A DNA stretch of 64,000 nt, from contig NZ_BILY01000013.1 in assembly GCF_004000805.1 (NCBI RefSeq), positions 1 to 64,000 on the forward strand, in the 5' to 3' direction. The DNA is from Paenibacillus glycanilyticus NBRC 16618 (GTDB lineage Bacteria; Bacillota; Bacilli; Paenibacillales; Paenibacillaceae). Position numbers and translations under genes: made by a program. Positions 49,319-59,013 of the stretch are shown in pieces. Under the pieces are notes generated by a model. That model was not told the DNA's origin. It worked only from the letters and a program-made list of their open reading frames with translations, and ran no database searches. Numbering within the stretch: position 1 is the stretch's first letter; each line of letters opens with the position of its first letter.

Positions 49319-52300
49319 ATGTCAAAACGATTTGGCAGAATGCTCGCGTTCCTCTGTTGCTTGGTAATGGTGGCATCGCTAATGTCTGCCAGCTTTGCCG
49401 CCGCCAATGACAACAGCGAGTACGCAGAAGCACTTGATGGCGACCTCAGTTCTACAACTCTTGCAAGCTTGCAGGCGAATGAAACGCCGACCGCCATTTT
49501 CGGAACTCCTGAACTCGGGTCAAACGACCCACTGTGGGCTTTGACAATGGAACATCCCATCAACAAAAGCACTGTACCCGACGACCCTAGACCCCATGCC
49601 ACGGGCACAGCCAGAATCCTTTGGGACCACGACTACCTGTATGCCCGCGTAGTTGTGGAGGACAGCAATCTATATAAGGGAGCCGGCGGAGATTACCAGT
49701 ACGACAGCCTGGAGTTTTATGTCGGCAATGGATCCGGAGGCTCAAACCAATGGCGTGTCAGCGCGACGGGTGTGTTTTCAGGACAGTCCGCTCCTGGCAG
49801 AGCTGCGTGGACCCAGATCACGGATACTGGATATATCGTGGAGATGAGAATACCCAAAGGAACCTTGACCTTACAGGAAGGTAAGCTTACCTTCGAGGTC
49901 TATATCAATAACTCGACGGAAAAGGGCGGTGACCGCTATGAAGTCGTTTCCTCTTTCGGAGTTCCGGACGCGGGTTATTCCAGCGATGCTTCATTTACAG
50001 ACAGCCTGCAGCTCACTTCAGCCAATGAAGAGGATACCAGATTCTCAATCACCGCCACGGCGGGACCGGGCGGTACAATAACGCCGGACCCTCCCGGCGA
50101 TGTTCTGAGACTTGCTAAGGGCTCAAGCAAACCATTTACGTTTAACCCCAATCACGGCAAAATTGTGGATACCGTAACGGTAGACGGCGAGGCCGTGACT
50201 CTAACTGCTGGCACTTATACCTTTGCAAACATTGAGGCTGACCATACCATTCACGTGACATTCAAGAACGATCCGAACGCGAAGCAGCTTCCCTTTATCG
50301 TATGGAATGACAACTTCGCCCGTGGCGAGTACACGACGGCCGTCATCATTGACTTAGGCGATGGGAAGGCGGCGTTAAGCTCCGCGCTTAAACCGGGCTT
50401 GTTTACCGTATCGGCTAGGAACACGACCCTCAGCGGCGACTCGGTGACCTTTGAAGGGACGCGCAAGATCACAAGGGTATACGCCAACAACGAACCAAAA
50501 GTACGCGGCTATCTGGGCACGGTAAGCCATTCACCGGATTATCAGGAAGGACTGGCAAGCGGCCGTTACATCGTAGTTGAGTTTGAGTTTTATTCAGAGA
50601 GCGGCGGCAATATAACGCTGGACGGCAACAGTAACTCGACAAAGCAGGTTTACAACATCGTCCAGAACGACGAGATCCAACTAACAGATGGGAGTTCGCT
50701 TCGCAACGTGGTTTTTGAGCAGGACAAAGTTGTGAATCCAATCCTTGACAAGTTTACGACACCTACGGGCGATTCGGTCAATCGCGCGCTCTACCTTCAC
50801 AAGGATGGCAACGGTAACGTGGTGCAACGATTGCCGCTGTATGTCTATACCCATGGCCGGTCACGCGGCGGCACAAACGCTGAAACAGACCCTAAAGCGG
50901 CCATGAAATCCGCCAATGGCTCGGTCGCTTTAATGAAGAAAATGGAGGAAAATCCTAAAAAATACGCCAGCCATATCCTGAATATTTCCTATAATGGCGT
51001 ATCTACTCCCTCCACAGCCAATGTTAAGAAGGTTATAGACGACCTGGTTGCCAGCGGCGCAGTAGACCCTAACCGTATTTACGTGGCCGGCTTCTCATGG
51101 GGCGGCTTGTATACGAACACCTTAGTTAACGACTACCCCGGCTTCTTCGCGGCCGCAGCACCTATGTCTCCGGTAAACGGTTCACCGAACGCGAGCACCA
51201 ACGACGCTCACGCCAAACTGGCCTATTGGATGTTTATTAATGCGAATAACGTTGGAATATACCAGACTAACCTCGCTACCTTCATAAACACCAATATGCC
51301 GAAAATGACCAACGCGAGAGCTTCCCGCTTTGAGAGCAATGAGGCTCTTACATGGCCCTACAATCAATATGATCAGCCGAGTCAGAGGCCGAATCCGGCC
51401 AATACACCTGCCCTGCCTGATTATATAGCGCACGAGGTTGAAGCTGCCGTTCTTTACAACCAGATAACGATGGGGAATTGGAGCATAGCTCCAACGGCGC
51501 AGTCCCCTAACTTGCCGACTTGGAGCAATGACTACACAGACGTCTTTGATTGGATGTTCGCGCAGAGAAAAACGGACGGTCCCGGTGCTCCGGGCAGCTT
51601 CAAGGCAACGGCGGGCGACGGACAGGTCGCATTAAGCTGGACTGCTCCGGCTATCGACGGTGGCAGCGCGATATTGGGTTACAAGGTCTGGTATGGCAGC
51701 GTGAAGCTAGTCACACTGGGGGCAGCGGAGACCAAATATACCTTCACGGGCCTGACAAACGACCAAGCCTACACCTTCAAGATCGTTGCGGTAAATGCGA
51801 AGGGCGAAGGCGCGGAGATCAGTGCAACGGCTACGCCGACGATGACGACAACTTCTGGTGGCAACAGCGGAAATTCGGGCAACGGGACAGACGCGGGATC
51901 GAAGTCGAACTACACTTTGAATACACCTAAGGATAAGCCCGCGGTCACAGACAAAAACGGCAACACCACCCTGCCCGGCGGCGGCGAGATCGTGATCAAG
52001 GGTGGAACGAAAATTAAGGCACCCGAAGGCACAACTATAGACTTAAACGATAAAGTGACCATTCCGGCGGGCAAGAACGCCGAAGTAACGCTACCCGGCG
52101 GCATGTCGCTGAACCTCCATGAGGGTACGGAGCTTGTGTTAGATGACGACACCCCGCTGGGCTTCCTCGTGATGTCGGGTAATCCTTTCAGGGATGTCAA
52201 CAAGGACGACTGGTTCTACAGCTACGTAAACTTCGCCTACACATACGGTCTTTTCAACGGCACGACGTCCACGACGTTCTCACCGGGCACCTCTATGACA

Positions 52301-52732
52301 CGCGCGATGTTCGTGCAGGTACTAGCCAATCTTGAGAACGTAAACCGCTCCGACTACACGAGTTCCCGCTTTAGCGACGTGACGGACGGGCAATGGTACA
52401 CGGCGGCAGTCGAGTGGGCAGCCGAAAGCGGCATAGTCAACGGTATAAACACAGACCTGTTTGACCCCAATTCACCGATGACGCGCGAGCAGATGCTGGT
52501 AATCCTGTACAACTACATGAAGTACAAGGGCTATGAGATACCTGAAAGCCAATCTAAGTCCTTCGCGGACGAGGGTGAGATGAGCTCATGGGCGCTTAAG
52601 GCCGTTCAGGCGCTGCGGGGCATCGGCATTGTATCAGGCAAGCCGAACAACCTCTTTGACCCGAACGCCACCGCCACCCGCGCCGAAGTAGCCACTATCT
52701 TTGTAAGATTCGTCGAATATATGGCTAAGTAA
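49319..52732 (+). CDS. S-layer-anchored multidomain esterase-like protein
   Basis: An 1137-residue secreted protein with a signal peptide (1-28). In order: a CBM9-like sugar-binding domain (about 35-240: ARILWDHDYLYARVVVED), a bacterial repeat domain (245-320: ITATAGPGGTITP ... HTIHVTF), a beta-rich part, an alpha/beta-hydrolase esterase domain (about 480-755) with nucleophile S593 in AGFSWGG, a fibronectin type III domain (about 775-855), a Gly/Ser/Asn linker, a beta-solenoid-like stretch, and three SLH domains (955-1137: FRDVNKDDWFYSYV) for cell-wall attachment. The esterase region resembles feruloyl or PHB-depolymerase-like enzymes. Ribosome binding site AAGGAGG. Codon choice looks unlike the AT-rich neighbours. 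Confidence 0.85.
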   Translation: MSKRFGRMLAFLCCLVMVASLMSASFAAANDNSEYAEALDGDLSSTTLASLQANETPTAIFGTPELGSNDPLWALTMEHPINKSTVPDDPRPHATGTARILWDHDYLYARVVVEDSNLYKGAGGDYQYDSLEFYVGNGSGGSNQWRVSATGVFSGQSAPGRAAWTQITDTGYIVEMRIPKGTLTLQEGKLTFEVYINNSTEKGGDRYEVVSSFGVPDAGYSSDASFTDSLQLTSANEEDTRFSITATAGPGGTITPDPPGDVLRLAKGSSKPFTFNPNHGKIVDTVTVDGEAVTLTAGTYTFANIEADHTIHVTFKNDPNAKQLPFIVWNDNFARGEYTTAVIIDLGDGKAALSSALKPGLFTVSARNTTLSGDSVTFEGTRKITRVYANNEPKVRGYLGTVSHSPDYQEGLASGRYIVVEFEFYSESGGNITLDGNSNSTKQVYNIVQNDEIQLTDGSSLRNVVFEQDKVVNPILDKFTTPTGDSVNRALYLHKDGNGNVVQRLPLYVYTHGRSRGGTNAETDPKAAMKSANGSVALMKKMEENPKKYASHILNISYNGVSTPSTANVKKVIDDLVASGAVDPNRIYVAGFSWGGLYTNTLVNDYPGFFAAAAPMSPVNGSPNASTNDAHAKLAYWMFINANNVGIYQTNLATFINTNMPKMTNARASRFESNEALTWPYNQYDQPSQRPNPANTPALPDYIAHEVEAAVLYNQITMGNWSIAPTAQSPNLPTWSNDYTDVFDWMFAQRKTDGPGAPGSFKATAGDGQVALSWTAPAIDGGSAILGYKVWYGSVKLVTLGAAETKYTFTGLTNDQAYTFKIVAVNAKGEGAEISATATPTMTTTSGGNSGNSGNGTDAGSKSNYTLNTPKDKPAVTDKNGNTTLPGGGEIVIKGGTKIKAPEGTTIDLNDKVTIPAGKNAEVTLPGGMSLNLHEGTELVLDDDTPLGFLVMSGNPFRDVNKDDWFYSYVNFAYTYGLFNGTTSTTFSPGTSMTRAMFVQVLANLENVNRSDYTSSRFSDVTDGQWYTAAVEWAAESGIVNGINTDLFDPNSPMTREQMLVILYNYMKYKGYEIPESQSKSFADEGEMSSWALKAVQALRGIGIVSGKPNNLFDPNATATRAEVATIFVRFVEYMAK

Positions 52733-52850
52733 AAGCGTAAACAGAAAAATGCAGCCCCTTCCGGCTGGACGCGACACTCCACATGCGCTGTCTGAGTAAA
52801 TCGTCGCGGGATATGCTCGAGTAATAAATCGATTAGATTGCTAAAAAATA

Positions 52851-52903
52851 GAAACAGCGGTAGCCTTGGACTCAGATATGTAGTCCAAAACTACCGCTGT
52901 TTC
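52851..52903. terminator. Bidirectional terminator
   Basis: GAAACAGCGGTAG pairs with CTACCGCTGTTTC (13 bp) around an inner TTGGACT/AGTCCAA stem; shared by the SLH gene and the phosphatase gene. Confidence 0.85.
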
Positions 52904-52908
52904 TTGTA

Positions 52909-53478
52909 CTATCGAAAATCCCCATTCCACATTTTTGTTACTTCTTTTAGTTCTAAATTTTCAAAACTTAATTTATAAATATCCGGTTTCTCTAGTCGAT
53001 TAAAAAAATCCAAACCATAACTCGAATCAAAATAGTTCATCATCAATGTCATTACAAGCCCATGAGTTCCGATAGCTATTTTTTTCCCGGAGCGTTCTTT
53101 TAATAATTTTTTTATCACTGATACAGATCTATTCTGGCATTCATAATTAGACTCCCCACCCGGTAAACAATAATCGAAATCATAAAATTTCTCATGAATA
53201 ACCGACATTAAATCTTCAATAACTTCGCTAGCAAAATGCCTTTCCCTGAGATCTTCAAATATTTCGATATCTAATCCCACGTATAGTGCCAATCCCTCGA
53301 TACTCAGAATTGCTCGGCTATACGGGCTGGATATGACGACATCAATTCCTTCTTCTTTGAGAATTTCTGTAACTTTTTCAACATCGTCCTTGCCCTTATC
53401 GGTAAGTCCCCTTGTTCTTTCTGTTCCTTCATTGTATGGTGATTCAGCATGCCTGACCATATAGATGATGGTGTTCAT
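52909..53478 (-). CDS. Histidine phosphatase family protein
   Basis: A 189-residue, complete member: RHAESPYNE with the phospho-acceptor His, SSPYSRAILSIE with the second Arg, the proton-donor Glu in LRERHFASE, and the second His in IGTHGLVMTLM. It acts on phosphate monoesters; substrate unknown. AAGGAGG lies 5 bases before the ATG. Unlike the 48-kb gene it retains all catalytic residues. Confidence 0.87.
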   Translation of the reverse strand: MNTIIYMVRHAESPYNEGTERTRGLTDKGKDDVEKVTEILKEEGIDVVISSPYSRAILSIEGLALYVGLDIEIFEDLRERHFASEVIEDLMSVIHEKFYDFDYCLPGGESNYECQNRSVSVIKKLLKERSGKKIAIGTHGLVMTLMMNYFDSSYGLDFFNRLEKPDIYKLSFENLELKEVTKMWNGDFR

Positions 53479-53511
53479 ATCGTCCTCCTTAAATTGTTAA
53501 CTTATGGTCCC

Positions 53512-53766
53512 GGTTTCGAAGCTTTAAAATACTTATCATCTACTTTTATTGCAATGGCTTGATTGGGGTCTATTCCTTTTATTTCATACAAAATACTTCC
53601 TATTGGTATGCGCAGGTCATTTGAGTCACCATTTTTTTTCGGCATAGGGGTTGTTTATATTATTCCAGGCAACAGCGCTTGGATATGATGAGCTTGACTC
53701 TTTATTTTGGTCACTGCAACCCGCTAAGAGGAAAGACACTATCAAAACTAATACTATCATCCTCAT
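53512..53766 (-). pseudogene. Small lipoprotein gene interrupted at an A8 run
   Basis: The frame starting at 53766 (GGAGGGAATCT before ATG) encodes a lipoprotein signal with lipobox LLAGC, then ...WNNINNPYAEKKW and a stop at 53626. Removing one A from the eight-A run (53632-53639) continues as EKNGDSNDLRIPIGSILYEI and on to KGIDPNQAIAIK, VDDKYFKA, ending at 53512. This second part is a good continuation of a Bacillales lipoprotein type that ends with a GT(K)IY-IKG-(Y/F)IKA pattern. The intact product would have about 84 residues. Either a frameshift mutation, a sequencing error in the homopolymer, or slippage. Confidence 0.65.
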
Positions 53767-53863
53767 AGATTCCCTCCTCCCCGAAAGTAAATTGGAAAAT
53801 ATCTCCTTCACAAAAAACGTAAAAGGATATTGATTTGTTGCAGGTAACTCTTGCCTCTTACCT

Positions 53864-53910
53864 TAAAAAAATGCCCCTGAACGTCAATCATGACGAGATC
53901 AGAGGCATTT
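53864..53910 (-). terminator. Terminator of the nagZ operon
   Basis: On the minus strand ATGCC(T)CTGA pairs with TCAGGGGCAT around an inner GTCA/TGAC stem and is followed by T7. Confidence 0.82.
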
Positions 53911-53916
53911 CTATTG

Positions 53917-55524
53917 TTACAGCGCTACATTCCAGCCAAAAGGGTATTGCGCGGATAGCTCAAGCGGTAATGCGCCGCTTGGCTTCAGCTCGCCGGTTAA
54001 TACTTTGGCGGCTGATTCCAGGGCAAGCGGACGGCATTCATATACGGCCAGGTAGGCTTTCGCATCGGGATATACGTTCAGATCCAGCGGATTGCGGACA
54101 GACACCGCAACGGTGCGGTCGCCTGCCAGCTTAATGACTTGCTCTGCGATCTCGCGTTCAATCGGATGTTTTGTTGCATCGTAAGTGACAACAACAATCT
54201 GCTCGAACGTTTCCACGCCGGCAAGCGGATCCGAGCCGCTCATGGAACGCTCCTCGATTTGATCAAGGCGATCCTTCAAATAGTCCCCAAGCGTACCGTC
54301 TCCCGACAACATCTCATCCGCAACGGATACCGGCTTGATATCCGGCCACAGCACAAGCGTACGGGCTTCCCGGCGCAGCGGAAGCAGCGAGCCTTCATTT
54401 TTCACTAGCGTAGCCGAGGCTTCGCTCCACTTCCGTGCAACCGCTTGGTTGCCGGAGGTTGCAAGCTTTGGCTCAACCGCTTCCCAAGCCGCAAGAGGCG
54501 CTTCAATCTCATAATCCTGCTTCAGCTGCATCACTCTGGCGAGCGATTCGTTAATCCGCTCCTCGGACAGCTCGCCGTTCTCAACCGCAGCTACCACGGC
54601 TTCAAGCGCAGCCACTTGCTTTTCATACGTATGGCTGACGAGAACCATGTCCGCTCCGGCTAGAATGGCCTGTACCGCGCCATTCGCCGGTCCGTAAAAT
54701 CGATCAATGGCATCCATCTCGAGGCAATCGGTGACGATAACCCCTTTGTAGCCCAGCTCTTCACGCAGGAGGCCGGTTAAGACCGGCTGGGACAAAGTCG
54801 AAGGCTTACCCGACGGATCGAGCGCTGGCAGGCAGACATGCGCCGTCATAATAGCAGCTGTTCCAGCCGCAATTGCCGCACGGAACGGCGCCAGCTCGAT
54901 CGCATCCAGCCGCTCCCGGCTATGAGGCAGCACCGGCAAATCATGATGGGAGTCTACCGAGGTATCGCCATGGCCCGGGAAATGTTTTACCGTTGCGGCT
55001 ACCTTTGACGCCTGATAGCCCAGCAGGGCAGCTTTCCCAAGCTCGCTGACAATGTGCGCCCGGTCGCCATAGGAACGGACGTTAATAACCGGATTATCCG
55101 GGTTATTGTTAACGTCAAGACATGGCGCGTAGTTCATCGTAACGCCTAACAAGCGAAGCTCTTCGCCGCATACGCGGGCGGTCTCTCCCGCTCCCTCAGC
55201 CGAACCCGTTGCTCCAAGCGCCATATTGCCGGGCATCAGCGTGACCCCGTCTACAATCCGGGCCACCATGCCGCCTTCCTGGTCGATCGCCACAAGCATG
55301 TTCGGCCGGCCGGCACGACCGGCAATAGCCTTCAGCGAGCTGGACAGCTGATGAACCTGCTTCGCATTGCGTACGTTGCGTCCGAAGTAAATCGTGCCGC
55401 CAATGCCATATTTTTCAATTAACGATGTGATCTCTTCCGTAGGTTCATAGCCGTGAAATCCGAATACAAACAGCTGTCCAACCTTCTCCCTTAGCGACCA
55501 GCCGTTCCAATTATACTCTCCCAT
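53917..55524 (-). CDS. nagZ: GH3 beta-N-acetylhexosaminidase (NagZ type)
   Basis: A 535-residue GH3 enzyme with the NagZ signature KHFPGHGDTSVDSHHDLP (180-197), whose D191/H193 pair replaces the usual acid/base, and nucleophile D266 in VIVTDCLEM. A C-terminal GH3 alpha/beta domain (about 370-530) is present, as in Bacillus NagZ. It releases terminal beta-GlcNAc, for example from muropeptides or chitosugars. No signal peptide, so it works inside the cell, unlike the lipoprotein form of B. subtilis. It is the last gene of an operon with an ABC transporter and a two-component system, 25 bases after the regulator. Confidence 0.87.
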   Translation of the reverse strand: MGEYNWNGWSLREKVGQLFVFGFHGYEPTEEITSLIEKYGIGGTIYFGRNVRNAKQVHQLSSSLKAIAGRAGRPNMLVAIDQEGGMVARIVDGVTLMPGNMALGATGSAEGAGETARVCGEELRLLGVTMNYAPCLDVNNNPDNPVINVRSYGDRAHIVSELGKAALLGYQASKVAATVKHFPGHGDTSVDSHHDLPVLPHSRERLDAIELAPFRAAIAAGTAAIMTAHVCLPALDPSGKPSTLSQPVLTGLLREELGYKGVIVTDCLEMDAIDRFYGPANGAVQAILAGADMVLVSHTYEKQVAALEAVVAAVENGELSEERINESLARVMQLKQDYEIEAPLAAWEAVEPKLATSGNQAVARKWSEASATLVKNEGSLLPLRREARTLVLWPDIKPVSVADEMLSGDGTLGDYLKDRLDQIEERSMSGSDPLAGVETFEQIVVVTYDATKHPIEREIAEQVIKLAGDRTVAVSVRNPLDLNVYPDAKAYLAVYECRPLALESAAKVLTGELKPSGALPLELSAQYPFGWNVAL

Positions 55525-55549
55525 TACCTTCCCCTCTTTCCCCGCTAAT

Positions 55550-57172
55550 CTAGCTTTCCTGCTCCTCCTGAACCAACTGATGCTTGCTCCGGTAATCCGT
55601 CGGATTCTCCCCGGTATACTTCATAAAGACCTTTGTAAAATACCGCCGCTCCGCGTAACCAACTTCCTTGGCGATCTGAGCGATGCTTTTCATCGTATCG
55701 GCGAGAAGCGATTTCGCCTTCTCCATCCGTTCGCGGGTCACGTATTCAATAAAGGTTTCGTTATAGGTTTGTTTGAACAGCAGGCTGAAATAAGAGGTGC
55801 TTAAGCCGACATGGGTCGCTGCTTCCTCTACGCTCAAATCCCGGTAGAGATTGCGGCCGAGGAATGCCTTTGCTTCCGCCATGGAGCGTTCGGACTGTTT
55901 TTTCTTGTCCGTCGACTTCTCGGCAACGGCCTTAGTCACCTGCAGGATGACCGACAACAGATCCTTAATGCCGAACCTGCGGTCGAGCTTCAGCCAGAGC
56001 AGATCCTCCTGCTCGCGCGAAAAAATCCCCATTTCCTTCGTTTCGCGCATCAGATTTAATACAAAGAAATGCAGCATCGGCTTAAACCGGCCAAGCGAAG
56101 TCTCGTTCATCAACTGCAGCTGGGCGGTCAGATGCTTTAGTTCCTCGTCAACAACCGATGTATCGCCCCGTTTGACAGCCCCAATCAGCTTCTCGGACGT
56201 ATCCCAGAAAGCTTGGTCTTCCCTTGAAGCCCCGGCGCAATCATTCGGGTAGACGGAAATCTGCTCCTGCACCGGCGTAAGCTGCATCCCCTGCTGTACC
56301 ATTTTGTATGCCTGCGACAACGCCTTGATATCCGCATAATCCCGATAAATGCCGGCATACAGCGATAGCTTGACGTGATTTTTCACCGCCGTAAGGAGCA
56401 GCTCCGTCCAGATCGTAATTTGCTTCAAATTGTAAGCTAACGTCTTCTCGCATTCGATAAGCACGCACCACTCGCCGTCGCGGATTTGGATTACCGCATG
56501 ATGCAGGCCGTTCTGCTGAAGCCTCTCCCGAAGGACATTGCAGACCGCGAAGTTCCACAGCTTCCGCTCCTTGTCCGACCATTCCCGCCAATCCTTGGTT
56601 CGCTCCGAGCTGACGTCGAGATCAAGTACGATCAGCACATACTTCTTATCCAGCTCCTGCTCTTCCCCGTTAAACAGCCAGTTGCCGCTTGTAACCTCGG
56701 TATAGTCCATCAAAATATCATACAAAACCTTCTCGCTCGCAAGATCAATCATGCGGCCGATTTTCTGCTGCTCTTCGCTTTGCTGCTTTTTCTTCTGGCG
56801 CTGATTAGCCATTACCCGGGCAATAACTCCCGTTAATTCGTCATAAGGGATAGGCTTTAAGACATAATCCTTCACGCCGTATTGAATAGCAGCCCGGGTA
56901 TAGGCAAAATCCTGATAGCCGGATAGCATAATAATGTCGCTTTCCGTCCCTTTTTCCCGAATATGCCTGACAAGCTCCAGCCCGTCCATAACCGGCATCC
57001 GAATATCGCATAACACGAGATCGAACGATTCCGATTCCAGAAGCTCAAGAGCCTCCATCCCGTTTTTCGCCGTTCCGCCAACGGTTAAGCCAAGCATCTC
57101 CCACGGAATAACCTTCTCGAGATTTCGGGTAATATGCGGTTCGTCGTCTACGAGCAATACTTTGCCGTTCAT
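55550..57172 (-). CDS. YesN-type response regulator with AraC DNA-binding domain
   Basis: A 540-residue regulator: receiver with D56 (LVLCDIRMP), variable middle part, AraC domain at about 430-530 (LSVEEAATHVGLSTSYFSLLFK; IAQIAKEVGYAERRYFTKVF). Overlaps the kinase gene by 4 bases. Expected to activate its own operon in response to a sugar. Confidence 0.9.
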   Translation of the reverse strand: MNGKVLLVDDEPHITRNLEKVIPWEMLGLTVGGTAKNGMEALELLESESFDLVLCDIRMPVMDGLELVRHIREKGTESDIIMLSGYQDFAYTRAAIQYGVKDYVLKPIPYDELTGVIARVMANQRQKKKQQSEEQQKIGRMIDLASEKVLYDILMDYTEVTSGNWLFNGEEQELDKKYVLIVLDLDVSSERTKDWREWSDKERKLWNFAVCNVLRERLQQNGLHHAVIQIRDGEWCVLIECEKTLAYNLKQITIWTELLLTAVKNHVKLSLYAGIYRDYADIKALSQAYKMVQQGMQLTPVQEQISVYPNDCAGASREDQAFWDTSEKLIGAVKRGDTSVVDEELKHLTAQLQLMNETSLGRFKPMLHFFVLNLMRETKEMGIFSREQEDLLWLKLDRRFGIKDLLSVILQVTKAVAEKSTDKKKQSERSMAEAKAFLGRNLYRDLSVEEAATHVGLSTSYFSLLFKQTYNETFIEYVTRERMEKAKSLLADTMKSIAQIAKEVGYAERRYFTKVFMKYTGENPTDYRSKHQLVQEEQES

Positions 57173-58989
57173 AATCGTTCACCTCTGTTCTTCGGAATGG
57201 TGCAGCGTATAACTGTGCCATATCCTTCCGCGCTGCAAATCCTTAATCCGTAAGATGGACCATAATGAATGCGAAGGCGATCCGCCACGTTGCGGAGCCC
57301 CAGTCCCCGTCGTTCTCCAAGCTCTGCGGCATTGCGCCGTTTCCCGCTTGGCAGCTGCTGTTCTCGTTCGGCGAATTTTTTGAGCGTCTGCTCGTTCATG
57401 CCATGTCCGTTATCGCTGACCATAATAACAATCTGATGGGCTTCGACCGTGACTTCAATCGTAATTATGCCTGCCCCGTCTTCCAGCCCCTCAAAGCCAT
57501 GCTGGATGCTATTCTCAACAAGCGGCTGAAGCGTCAGCTTGAGTATGGAATACTCCAACGCCTCTTCCGATACGTTTAATTCATACGTAAATAAATCCTC
57601 GAATCTATACTTCTGAATTTCCAAATAACTGCGGACATGCTCGATCTCCTGGCTGAGGAAAATCTCTTCGCTATGATGCATGCTTGTGCGCAGCAGATTG
57701 CTGAGCCGCCGCACCATCATCATAATCTTTCCGCCTTCATTCTGAGCAGCGAGCGCATTAATGGACTCCAGCGTATTAAACAAGAAATGCGGCTTGATCT
57801 GCGCCTGCATCAGCATCATCTCGGCATGCTGCTTGCGCTCTTGCTCCGTTCGAACTTCCGTGAGCAGATCGCCAATGCGCTGCACCATGCTGTTAAAGCT
57901 GTTGGCGAGAAGCACCGTCTCATCCTTGCCCTGCGCATTAACGCGGATATCCAGAAGACCTTGCTCAACGAGACGCATTTTGCGGACGACCTTAATGATG
58001 CTTTTCGCTACCCGGTTCACGAAAAAGATATTAAACAGAATAGCCGACAGGATACATAGAATCGTAATCATCCCAATCCATTGGACAAAACGTTCGTTTT
58101 CGTTCGTCAGCATATCCCATGACTTTACGGATACGAGCACCCAGTCGTTAAAGCCGAGATTATAGGAAGAGACAAGGCTGTCTTCCCCGTTAAAACGCAG
58201 TCTTGCGCTGGAGTAATCGGCCGTATTTTGCGGTAAAACGCTGGAGTATTCCGATATATTGGTCCCTTCGAAATGCTTGCCGCTGTCCAGCATGACAAGT
58301 CCTTCGGAGTTAACAATAACGTATCTGGAATTGGGGCCTTCCGCCTCCGGATTGAGGAAGGTATTCAGCATCGAATAAACTTCTTCGGTCTTATACTGCG
58401 TGATCATAAGGCCTAAGTCGTCAAGGGTTTCATAGTCTTTAACAAGTCTGAGCTGGGTAAATAGAGGCGGTTCAACCCCAGTCAGCTCTTGATGCTCATA
58501 AGGGCCAATCCACTTCGGACGGCCTCCTAATTGAATCGTTTCATTATATAAGGACTGATCCTTTAACGCTTCGAAGGCAATCGGCCGGAACGTCGTTGGA
58601 TCATTGCGGAATGCGCGGAACATCGTTCCATCCATCGCATACAGCACCACATAGCTTACAGCCGGATGCTGAAACAGGATACGCTTCATTTCCTTCTCGG
58701 ATTGGTTAATGGCAATCAGGGTGCTGGCGTCATCGCTGGAATAATATTTCGTGTAATTCAGCGTATCCTGTACCTCGGAGCTCGTTAAATTAGTGTCGGA
58801 GAGCTGATCAAGCTCCTTGAAGAAGTACTTGATATTCCCTCCGACAGCCTTGAGTGAGATCTCGGTCTGCTCGCTGTACTTTTTCTCCAGCACGGCTTCC
58901 GTATTAAGAAAAGACACGATGCCAAGTCCAATCATCGGAACCACGACCAGAAATATAAAAGCAAGCATCAGTTTCGGTCTCAAGTTCAT
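57169..58989 (-). CDS. YesM-type membrane sensor histidine kinase
   Basis: A 606-residue kinase with helices at about 8-28 and 300-320, an extracellular double-Cache sensor between them, HAMP, His_kinase motif QIKPHFLFNTLESINAL and an HATPase (SDNGHGMN, GLGLRNVADRL). Sits between the permeases and the regulator. Confidence 0.9.
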   Translation of the reverse strand: MNLRPKLMLAFIFLVVVPMIGLGIVSFLNTEAVLEKKYSEQTEISLKAVGGNIKYFFKELDQLSDTNLTSSEVQDTLNYTKYYSSDDASTLIAINQSEKEMKRILFQHPAVSYVVLYAMDGTMFRAFRNDPTTFRPIAFEALKDQSLYNETIQLGGRPKWIGPYEHQELTGVEPPLFTQLRLVKDYETLDDLGLMITQYKTEEVYSMLNTFLNPEAEGPNSRYVIVNSEGLVMLDSGKHFEGTNISEYSSVLPQNTADYSSARLRFNGEDSLVSSYNLGFNDWVLVSVKSWDMLTNENERFVQWIGMITILCILSAILFNIFFVNRVAKSIIKVVRKMRLVEQGLLDIRVNAQGKDETVLLANSFNSMVQRIGDLLTEVRTEQERKQHAEMMLMQAQIKPHFLFNTLESINALAAQNEGGKIMMMVRRLSNLLRTSMHHSEEIFLSQEIEHVRSYLEIQKYRFEDLFTYELNVSEEALEYSILKLTLQPLVENSIQHGFEGLEDGAGIITIEVTVEAHQIVIMVSDNGHGMNEQTLKKFAEREQQLPSGKRRNAAELGERRGLGLRNVADRLRIHYGPSYGLRICSAEGYGTVIRCTIPKNRGERL

Positions 58990-59013
58990 CTAGCGGGCCC
59001 CTTCCGGTCATCC

